The translations under genes and the position numbers were made by a program. A DNA stretch of 13,271 nt from JAXJQF01 sp036311285 (GTDB taxonomy: Bacteria > Pseudomonadota > Gammaproteobacteria > Enterobacterales > Succinivibrionaceae): positions 1 to 13,271 of the forward strand of contig JAXJQF010000098.1 in NCBI GenBank assembly GCA_036311285.1, given 5' to 3'. Below are positions 6,885-13,271 of the stretch, in pieces; position 1 is the first letter of the stretch, and each line of letters opens with the position of its first letter. Below the pieces are notes generated by a model. That model ran no database searches. It was not told the DNA's origin and was given only the letters and a program-made list of their open reading frames with translations.

Positions 6885-6901
6885 TTATTTTATATTTTCC
6901 T

Positions 6902-9900
6902 TTAAATATCAACAGACAATCCATCGTTGTTCTGTCTTGTTCTTGTTATATTATTTTCAGTAGTTTTTGTTGTATTTGGAGGATAAATTGTACCCAATCT
7001 TGCCTTAATTGGGGCAACATTAAAGCCATATTCCTTTAATCTATCTGTTAAGTATGACGACGTCTCATTAACTCGCTTTAATGCTTCTAATTTTTCAGTA
7101 ACGATATTTAATTTAACATCAGGCATCTTTAAAGTTGTTCTAATTTGAATAGGACCAATATTTGGTAATTCAAAATAGAACTTTAAGCTCCACTCTATTT
7201 CACCATCACTTGTCTTCGAGTGTTCTACATTAATTCCACCTTCTCTTCCCTTTTCATATGAAGGAGGTAAAGGAATATATGAAGGAAGATTTGGGAAATC
7301 TGGATCCTTGTTTAATTGTTGCATTCTTTCAATTTGAGTTAAGGTTTGATTCAATGCATTCTTTGGCCAGTTTTCATCTGCACCTAATGACAAATTATTT
7401 AACATAGATTTAAATGCATCTGAACTACTAAACTTATCAATATTCTTACCTAATTGTCTAAATCTAATAGAAAGTAGCATTAATGCCCATTGTTGCATTG
7501 CTTGTGCTCTGCTACCAGTTGCACTTAAAGGAGCATTAACCAATCCTAACCACTCCGATACAGCTTGTAAATCACCTAAAGGATTGGTAATAGCTTGATG
7601 TATTGATGACGCCATTTGTTTAATTTCTTTAGAAACACCATCATCACTGATAACTCTTGCTAATGAACTAAGCATATCATCCATGCTTATATTCTTTAGA
7701 AAGTTATTATTGTCTATTGCACTTTGAGCTGCTTTAGCAACATTGTTAATGTTTGCAGTTTCTTTTCCATCTAAAGGAGAGATATTCATCTCACGAGCTT
7801 TATAATCATAAACCCCTTTTTCCATATCCTTTAGTTGCTTAGTAAAGTCATCAACTTGCTCTACATCCTTTGGAACCTTAACTGAATCAACATCAAGCGG
7901 CTTATTAAACATTGTTGAAATTTTTTCAAATAATCCCTTTTTCTTAGGAGCAGCTTCATTAACAACAGAGGATTGTAATTTTTCAGATAAAGCTAATAAC
8001 TGCTTATCCGCAATCGGAGGAGCTTTATCAAATACAGGAGCAGTTGAATTATAACTATTTGCTTCTTGAGTATATTTCTTACTAAATATATTAACTTTCT
8101 TGTTAACAACAGTACGTGGCTCTTCAGTTGTCGTATTTGATGTAAATGCAGTTGAAGCCTTCTCAGTAGCAACATCTTTTGATGTTAACTTGTCAGAAGT
8201 ATTTGTAAAACCAATCTTATTTTCTTCACCTGTAGAAGTAACCTTATTATCAACATCATTAGAATTAGGGACTACATTTTGGTTAACAACTCGTTCTACT
8301 GAATTATTTAAAGTTGTTGAAGCTAATGGTTTTTGCCCCAAAGTCTCTACTGGTTTATCATTTACAACCTTATTAGTTGTATCAGCTACATTATTACTAT
8401 TTGCAGGAGTAACTGTACTATCTTTTACTCCTTTTTCATTACCCATTGCATGTTCAGCAGTATTCTTAACAATTTGAGAATCAACTTGGACTCTATTCAT
8501 TGAATTAGCAGATAACGGTTCTGATGTTAACGACTGAGTTTTATCTCCTGTTGAAGTTAAAGACGCTGCAGTGTTCATTCCAGGATAACTTGGGAAAGGA
8601 GACTTCTTTAATTCATCAGAGTTATTAATAATTAAACTAAGTTCTTCCTCTAATTCACCCTCTGTTGGGAAATTTAAAGCGTCTTTACGAATAATCATTC
8701 CAATGTCATCATCAACATTATTAGCAACATTCGTGGTAGAACCTATAACCTTATTATTAGCATTTTGAGATGATGCGTTAACTGTATTAACATTATCAAC
8801 ATTTGATCCCAACAAACGTTCAAGTTTCGCAATAGTAGCCTTAGCTTTATCTATTTCTTCTTGAGTTGGAAGATTATTGAACTCAATTATTGAAGCGTCT
8901 TGACCGATTTGAGACGGCGAAGTTGTATTTGTATTAACAGCATTTGAAATTACGTTTTCAGCAATAGAAGGATTAACTGTAGCTGTTACATTATTAGATG
9001 CACTAGCTGCATTACCAGGAATAACACCATTTGAAGCTTGTTGACTTGATTGCTGAACTACTTGACCTTGTCCTTGAGTTTGAGGCTGTACTAAATTATT
9101 ATCCTTTGGCAGTATACTTTGTTCAGCCGTTTCTTTTACTTGCTGAGTAACAGTATTTAAGGTATCTGCTACCTTATTTGAAACCATAGGAGCTTGCGAT
9201 TGTACCGAAACTTGTTCTTGTTGAATGTTAGTTGTTTGCTGATTAACAACATTTTGAGGCATTTGAGTTGATGCAACCAAACTTCCATCTATTAAAGAAT
9301 TAGCACCTTGTTCATTTTTTTGATTTGAATCGTTATTTACAACTTTAGAAACATTTTCTTCTAATGTATCTGTATCTAAATCTGTAAGTATTCCTAAATC
9401 ACTATCACTCTCAACAGTATCTTGAGAACTGATATTTGGGTTTTGTTGAGCATTAAACTGAACCGTGCTACTTGGTGTATTAGCTTGTATATTACTTTGA
9501 ATATTATCTAAAGTATCATTAGTTCCATCACCTAATGCTTCGTTTAGCTTATTAAGTACAGATATATTTACATTTTGGTTTTTAGTAATAGGTTTATTAT
9601 CAAGTTCATCTTGAACTACATCATCAATTAAGTCCTTATCTATGTTCATTGCCCCATGTACAGATGTATTAGTATTTACCAATGTATCTTTTGTTGAGGC
9701 AGTCGTACCATCTGTTGTCGTTGTTGTAATAGAACTTGCTGTAGTATTAACTATAGGCTCTGCTTTCTTATCGTTTTCTAATTCCTTTAGACTATTACTA
9801 TTTGATTCTAGTTCATCAACAATACTCTTTAATAAAGTATCATTTTCTTTTCTAAGCTTATCTAGACTATGCTCTAGTAAATCAATATCCTCTTCTAGAC

Positions 9901-12262
9901 CTTCATCATTTAATACATAAACAGAAACATCGTCTTCTTTGATTTCACCTTTTAGTTCATCTAATACACTGCTGAGCGCACTCGAAATCCCTTTATTTGA
10001 CATATCAAAGGTTGGGATAGATTGTTCTTCATCAACTATATTATCTTGCTTACCACCAGTAGTTATTGTGGTATCTAACCCCTTTGGAGCAACAACTGAA
10101 GCTAAACGATTTGCTAAAGCTTCTAATTCTAAATCGTTATCCCCCTCTTGGTTTTCAAAATCAGATTGGGTATTTAAGTTATTTAAAACACTAGAATTAT
10201 AATCAAAATTAAAGTTATTTTTTTCTACATCATCTATTACTTCATCACTTTCTAAAATTGCATGTTCAGCATTTTTGGATGGAGTTAAATTGCTTGTAAT
10301 AACACTGCTTACATTTGGTGATACAGTTTTATTATCAACTACTTTATCTGTGTTCTTTAATGCTTCATCTATTCCTTCGTCTGACAATTCATCCGCATCA
10401 CCCATTAAATTATCAGCCCAAAGACCAACTAAATCCTTTTGGTTTTTTAATGAATTATTAACTTCTGATGATTTACTTTCATTAGCTATATTGGTACTTT
10501 CATCTGAAGTTTCTGCATCAACATCATTTGTTACAAGGTCTTTTACTGCTATTGAACTTAATTCTTCTACCGCTTTAGTAGAAACGTTTGAATTAATAGC
10601 ATCCTTTACGTTAGGAGTTACATCTGCTTCTGCATTCTTGTCTATATTAGTTGTATCGCTTAGATTAAAACTAATATTTTCTGAAGGTGGGGTAGCTGAA
10701 CTAATTGAAGCTGCAGTAGGTCTACTTGAAGCTGTTTGTTCCTCTACAACTACTTTACTTTCTTTAACATTTGAAGCATTTGGATTTAAACTTTGTTCCC
10801 CTGCCTTAGCTGCTGCAATTGATAAAGTATCTGTAATTTTTTTTGCTTCATCACTTAAAACGTTTTGATTTGATTTCTTTCCATCAACTTCAGGGATTGA
10901 GAAATTTTCAAATTCCTTTATTAAATCAATACCCGCTAAATCTTCTTTAGTCGGTAAATTCTTATTAAGAATAGTTTCTGCTAAATTTTTAGCAACAGCT
11001 TGCGCTATTATTTTATTATTTTGTGTATCAGCATTTTCTCTAACTTTATCTTGCAAAACACTCAACTCATCAACATTATTATCAACAGTTGGAGATAGAG
11101 ATGTAGACACTTGTGTTTTTGAATCAGTAGGATTCTTATTTCCTTGTTGAGAAGCTTGAATCTGTTCTTTATTAGTGTTAGACAAAACTTCTTGCGTTTT
11201 GTTATCACTAGTAGATGATTTAGCAATTTCCTTTGCTAAGTCATCAATTTTTTTATTCTCTAGTTCTTCAGATTGGAACTTTTGATTTTTCTCTGCAGAT
11301 ATACCACTTTCAATCTCAGCCGCTCTTTTATTTAGTTCATTTAAGGTCTGCTGTTCAATTTCTTGTTCTGAAACGACCGATTTTGGTATTAAATTACTTT
11401 CTTTAGCAATATCAACTGCTTTACTAATTAACTCTTTTACACGAAGAGAAATTTCACGACTTGCTTCATCCTCAAAGTTATCACTTTTTTTAGAGAAAAT
11501 ATTTAAGTATGTATTTTCTTCTGGCAAATCTTCAATCGCTTCTGCAATAAACTCGGCTAATTGAGCCTTTGTGCTTGAAGGGGACAAAATATTTTGCCCT
11601 TCTCTACCTATGCTTGATAAAACATGAGGTTGATTTAATTGAATAAAATCAATTGTAGCACCAAGTAAAGAGCTCAAAACACTTTCGATCTTTGGTGTTA
11701 AAGCTTGTTCTGGAGCAAAGATTTGTTGCTGAGCTAATTGTTTTACAGTTGCAGGAGAAATATTATCGCTTGTTGTTAAATTAACAACAATTTCACACAT
11801 ATAACGCATTAACGCCTTACCAGGCTCGTTACTTTCCTGAAAGATTTTTGGTAAAGTATCACAATAACTTTTTAATAACTCTGTAGCTTCACTTGTTTTT
11901 ACAATCTGAAGTCTATTGGTAAGACCGTTTGCAATTTGTTCTTGAATATTCTCGTCTTTATTTATAACTCTAGTAAAAGCCTCCAATAATGGCTTTTGAG
12001 TAGGAGCAGGTTTTGCGTTAAGAGCTCTTTCTGGTTCATTAGCAAGAGCTACAATATGACGCTGTAGATAATTTTGAGCTTGAGCAAATTCATCTGACAC
12101 CTTTATCCCTTGATATCTAGTCAATTCACCTAAATATGAATACGCAGCACTAACGTTTACTTGCATTTTTGCAGGCGACGCATTTGCTTTAGTTGATTCT
12201 AACTTAAGGTTATCACTTACGATGTCACTATTTTTTACTGAATCTAGCTCTTTAGGATCCAT
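6902..12262 (-). CDS. fliK: Very large FliK-like flagellar hook-length control protein
   Basis: This is a 1786-residue protein; FliK proteins usually have about 400-700. Residues 1-330 are mostly helical and charged. Residues 330-1400 are low-complexity, rich in N, S, T, D, V and Q, with few aromatics, and look disordered (for example a T/S run at 840-857 and a Q-rich stretch at 1001-1075). Residues 1415-1650 are again helical and ordered. The C-terminal core (about 1691-1762) begins WSLKFYFELPNIGPIQI and ends with YLTDRLKEYGFNVAPIKARLG. This matches the Flg_hook domain pattern of a beta strand, the L..IG.I.I/V turn, two further strands and a final helix with E.GF.V. That domain contacts FlhB to switch export from hook to filament subunits; the N-terminal part acts as the length-sensing tape. 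The downstream flhB-C gene supports this. The start at 12262 has only a weak ribosome site. A second, normal-sized FliK elsewhere in the genome is possible. Confidence 0.82.
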   Translation of the reverse strand: MDPKELDSVKNSDIVSDNLKLESTKANASPAKMQVNVSAAYSYLGELTRYQGIKVSDEFAQAQNYLQRHIVALANEPERALNAKPAPTQKPLLEAFTRVINKDENIQEQIANGLTNRLQIVKTSEATELLKSYCDTLPKIFQESNEPGKALMRYMCEIVVNLTTSDNISPATVKQLAQQQIFAPEQALTPKIESVLSSLLGATIDFIQLNQPHVLSSIGREGQNILSPSSTKAQLAEFIAEAIEDLPEENTYLNIFSKKSDNFEDEASREISLRVKELISKAVDIAKESNLIPKSVVSEQEIEQQTLNELNKRAAEIESGISAEKNQKFQSEELENKKIDDLAKEIAKSSTSDNKTQEVLSNTNKEQIQASQQGNKNPTDSKTQVSTSLSPTVDNNVDELSVLQDKVRENADTQNNKIIAQAVAKNLAETILNKNLPTKEDLAGIDLIKEFENFSIPEVDGKKSNQNVLSDEAKKITDTLSIAAAKAGEQSLNPNASNVKESKVVVEEQTASSRPTAASISSATPPSENISFNLSDTTNIDKNAEADVTPNVKDAINSNVSTKAVEELSSIAVKDLVTNDVDAETSDESTNIANESKSSEVNNSLKNQKDLVGLWADNLMGDADELSDEGIDEALKNTDKVVDNKTVSPNVSSVITSNLTPSKNAEHAILESDEVIDDVEKNNFNFDYNSSVLNNLNTQSDFENQEGDNDLELEALANRLASVVAPKGLDTTITTGGKQDNIVDEEQSIPTFDMSNKGISSALSSVLDELKGEIKEDDVSVYVLNDEGLEEDIDLLEHSLDKLRKENDTLLKSIVDELESNSNSLKELENDKKAEPIVNTTASSITTTTTDGTTASTKDTLVNTNTSVHGAMNIDKDLIDDVVQDELDNKPITKNQNVNISVLNKLNEALGDGTNDTLDNIQSNIQANTPSSTVQFNAQQNPNISSQDTVESDSDLGILTDLDTDTLEENVSKVVNNDSNQKNEQGANSLIDGSLVASTQMPQNVVNQQTTNIQQEQVSVQSQAPMVSNKVADTLNTVTQQVKETAEQSILPKDNNLVQPQTQGQGQVVQQSSQQASNGVIPGNAASASNNVTATVNPSIAENVISNAVNTNTTSPSQIGQDASIIEFNNLPTQEEIDKAKATIAKLERLLGSNVDNVNTVNASSQNANNKVIGSTTNVANNVDDDIGMIIRKDALNFPTEGELEEELSLIINNSDELKKSPFPSYPGMNTAASLTSTGDKTQSLTSEPLSANSMNRVQVDSQIVKNTAEHAMGNEKGVKDSTVTPANSNNVADTTNKVVNDKPVETLGQKPLASTTLNNSVERVVNQNVVPNSNDVDNKVTSTGEENKIGFTNTSDKLTSKDVATEKASTAFTSNTTTEEPRTVVNKKVNIFSKKYTQEANSYNSTAPVFDKAPPIADKQLLALSEKLQSSVVNEAAPKKKGLFEKISTMFNKPLDVDSVKVPKDVEQVDDFTKQLKDMEKGVYDYKAREMNISPLDGKETANINNVAKAAQSAIDNNNFLKNISMDDMLSSLARVISDDGVSKEIKQMASSIHQAITNPLGDLQAVSEWLGLVNAPLSATGSRAQAMQQWALMLLSIRFRQLGKNIDKFSSSDAFKSMLNNLSLGADENWPKNALNQTLTQIERMQQLNKDPDFPNLPSYIPLPPSYEKGREGGINVEHSKTSDGEIEWSLKFYFELPNIGPIQIRTTLKMPDVKLNIVTEKLEALKRVNETSSYLTDRLKEYGFNVAPIKARLGTIYPPNTTKTTENNITRTRQNNDGLSVDI

Positions 12263-12283
12263 ACACTCAATTTACCTAGCTTT

Positions 12284-12423
12284 TATAATTATTTAAGAAA
12301 CTTTTTAGTTTACTCAATTTATTAACATTAAACTCCAAGTTTCTAAATTTACTTTTAATTATTCATTATGTTGTTTTATAACTTTTGCTTCTAGAGCTAC
12401 AAATATAGTGTAGCTGATTTTTT
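12284..12423 (+). ncRNA. Candidate small RNA on the plus strand (speculative)
   Basis: A TATAAT at 12284-12289 predicts a start near 12296. Exactly there begins a two-part hairpin: AGAAACTT (12296-12303) pairs with 12337-12344, and AGTTTA (12307-12312) with 12329-12334. The unit closes with a terminator at 12395-12423, giving an RNA of about 128 bases. No reading frame is apparent in it. There is no good -35, and the hairpin could equally belong to the fliK leader on the other strand, so confidence is low. Confidence 0.25.
12395..12423 (+). terminator. Orphan plus-strand intrinsic terminator
   Basis: A perfect 7-bp stem, AGCTACA (12395-12401) with TGTAGCT (12409-12415), encloses a 7-base loop and is followed by GA and six T (12418-12423). 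It is oriented rightward, away from fliK, yet no plus-strand gene lies within several kilobases to the left. It must end either a small RNA or transcripts antisense to fliK. Confidence 0.6.
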
Positions 12424-12575
12424 AATTACTAAGATTATTAAAATCGATTAAGCAATTTAAAATTGTATATAAATGTTGTATCTAAAATGTTCATATTACA
12501 ATTTTTCAATATTACCATAAAGAGCTTATAAGATAAGGTTTATGCGATAAATAATTAGAGATATCGCACATAAAG

Positions 12576-12649
12576 AAAATGATTTAAGTTTAGTGTGCTT
12601 AAATTCGTACTCGATAAAAGAATTTAAGCACACTTATCTAAATCACTTT
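12576..12649. repeat. Long imperfect inverted repeat
   Basis: A perfect 14-bp stem, GTGTGCTTAAATTC (12593-12606) with 12620-12633, encloses a 13-base loop. Outside a small internal loop the pairing resumes for ten of eleven positions (12576-12586 with 12639-12649). The full structure spans 74 bases. Neither strand has a clean T tract next to it, so it is not a typical intrinsic terminator. A MITE-like element or a structured RNA are alternatives. Confidence 0.7.
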
Positions 12650-12721
12650 AAAAGTATGTTACTAACTCAAGTTTTTTACTTGAATTAATAATTTTATGTG
12701 TTCCTTATTAAATCTAGTTTT

Positions 12722-12874
12722 TCAATCAAACACTGGTATTCCTAGGTCTTTGACTGCTTTGATCTTAACATTCGGAACATAAGATTCTCCGAGTTCTGAT
12801 TCTTTTTTCTCAATTTCCTTGAGTGTTACACCTTCTTTATTCTTCCATACCTGCGGACCACTTACGCTGTACAA
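12722..12874 (-). pseudogene. 3' remnant of an unrecognised gene next to the ISL3-type element
   Basis: The minus-strand frame between TAA at 12875-12877 and TGA at 12722-12724 is open for 50 codons without a usable ATG. It encodes a hydrophilic segment: residues 7-14 PQVWKNKE, then GVTLKEIEKKESEL, ending NVKIKAVKDLGIPVFD. Codon choice (GTC, CTC, CCG, ATC, AAG) is less AT-biased than in neighbouring genes, which hints at foreign origin. It ends just before the ISL3-type remnant on the same strand, so it may be the tail of a gene into which that element inserted, or part of an older mobile element. I do not recognise the family. Confidence 0.4.
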
Positions 12875-12897
12875 TTAGCTAAAAATTATGGGGCTTG

Positions 12898-13271
12898 CTA
12901 AAAAAATGTGAGATTGAGATCTCCTTGTGCTGTCTTTCTTGATTCATGCATCAGTTTCAAGAAGAAGTACAGGTCTTTAGGAAAACCATAACATTTTCTT
13001 CTAAGTGTTTTAATTCTTTGATTAATCCCTCAATTTTTCCGTTTGTAACCTTATATAGCATGAGTAATTACGCCTTCAATATGATTAGATAATAATCTAG
13101 CAAACCATTGAAAATGAGTATTACATGTACCTTTACAAATCTTTATTATATTGCTTATAGAATCAAGCATTTGAATTTTACAACTTGATTTATAAGCATA
13201 CTTTAATTCTTCTTTTATCGTGTCACAAACAAGGAATAATTTGTTATTCTTTATTAAATCCATGTATCTAG
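12898..13271 (-). pseudogene. ISL3-family transposase, C-terminal part, frameshifted (cut by window edge)
   Basis: The minus strand encodes RYMDLIKNN...LKYAYK at the window edge. It then reads HFQWFARLLSNHIEGVITHAI, interrupted by TAA at 13051-13053. A neighbouring frame continues with YKVTNGKIEG, and the first frame returns after TGA (13030-13032) with INQRIKTLRRKCYGFPKDLYFFLK and stops at 12898-12900. Joined, these give the ISL3 C-terminal signature: a region of LKE-L..AY, a segment ending in a turn, then SNG..EG.N..IK..KR..YGF. Two opposite single-base shifts therefore disrupt the gene. The start lies outside the window to the right. The ATG at 13261-13263 is internal to the transposase and not its true start. 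Confidence 0.7.

Larger units (their letters stand above)
12263..12721. other. Structured non-coding region upstream of fliK
   Basis: No plausible gene is present. The stretch carries an unusual number of inverted repeats: 12296-12344, 12395-12415 (terminator), 12459-12505, 12544-12567, 12576-12649 and 12664-12686. It must also contain the fliK promoter on the minus strand. A weak candidate is TTGAGT (12317-12312) and AATAAT (12293-12288) with an 18-base spacer. No sigma-28 (TAAA / GCCGATAA) or sigma-54 (TGGCAC / TTGC) flagellar promoter could be recognised. Confidence 0.5.

Noticed and set aside
8100..10868. Several open frames on the plus strand opposite the FliK-like gene (8100-8477, 9642-9920, 9939-10202, 10275-10868)
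   Set aside because: They are antisense shadows of a long low-complexity gene with low stop frequency. Their translations are serine/valine/phenylalanine-rich strings without domain features, and no ribosome sites stand out.
12263..12400. Flagellar sigma-28 or sigma-54 promoter upstream of fliK
   Set aside because: No TAAA/GCCGATAA or TGGCAC/TTGC pair with correct spacing was found on the minus strand.
12664..12686. TCAAGT/ACTTGA hairpin as a terminator
   Set aside because: The stem is only six pairs plus two beyond a mismatch, and no T tract follows on either strand; the T run is in the loop.
13051..13263. A separate 70-residue protein
   Set aside because: Its sequence is an internal piece of an ISL3-type transposase whose frame continues both upstream and, after frameshifts, downstream.
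1..13271. CRISPR array, tRNA or rRNA genes
   Set aside because: No regularly spaced direct repeats of CRISPR length and no cloverleaf or rRNA-like sequence were noticed on either strand.

Overview
The window is AT-rich gammaproteobacterial chromosome. A fused chorismate mutase/prephenate dehydrogenase (TyrA), SstT, a YebG-family protein, MlaA, and a FliK-type protein next to an orphan FlhB C-terminal domain all point to Gammaproteobacteria. The strong AT bias, the IS content and the flagellar pair would suit an AT-rich host-associated family such as Succinivibrionaceae. The family assignment is inference, not proof.

Layout. Positions 1-125 carry the right end of an IS200/IS605-type element: the last codons of a Y1 transposase (TnpA) and a subterminal hairpin. 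A minus-strand cluster follows, read from right to left as mlaA (2748-3590), tyrA (1585-2709) and a DUF945/YdgA-like membrane-anchored protein (247-1539). The gaps are about 40 bp and the cluster closes with a strong terminator at 151-190. A 461-bp divergent intergenic region separates mlaA from plus-strand sstT (4052-5290), which has its own terminator. Next come a small exported protein made of 21-residue repeats (5472-5927), behind a near-consensus sigma-70 promoter, and a yebG-like gene (6098-6406). A bidirectional terminator at 6461-6508 divides this plus-strand block from the flagellar pair on the minus strand: a very large FliK-like protein (6902-12262, 1786 aa) and an orphan FlhB C-terminal domain (6549-6884).

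The last 1 kb (12263-13271) has no intact gene. It holds a dense set of inverted repeats, one of which is a good plus-strand intrinsic terminator that could end an undescribed small RNA. It also holds a 3' gene remnant (12722-12874) and a decayed ISL3-type transposase (12898 to the right edge).

Roles. MlaA belongs to outer-membrane lipid asymmetry, TyrA to tyrosine synthesis, SstT to Na+-coupled serine/threonine uptake and YebG to the DNA-damage regulon in relatives. The FliK-like/FlhB-C pair acts on flagellar export-substrate switching and hook length. The points most worth a second look are the size and repeated motifs of the FliK-like ruler, the MlaA without a lipobox cysteine, the repeat protein, and the structured non-coding stretch upstream of fliK.
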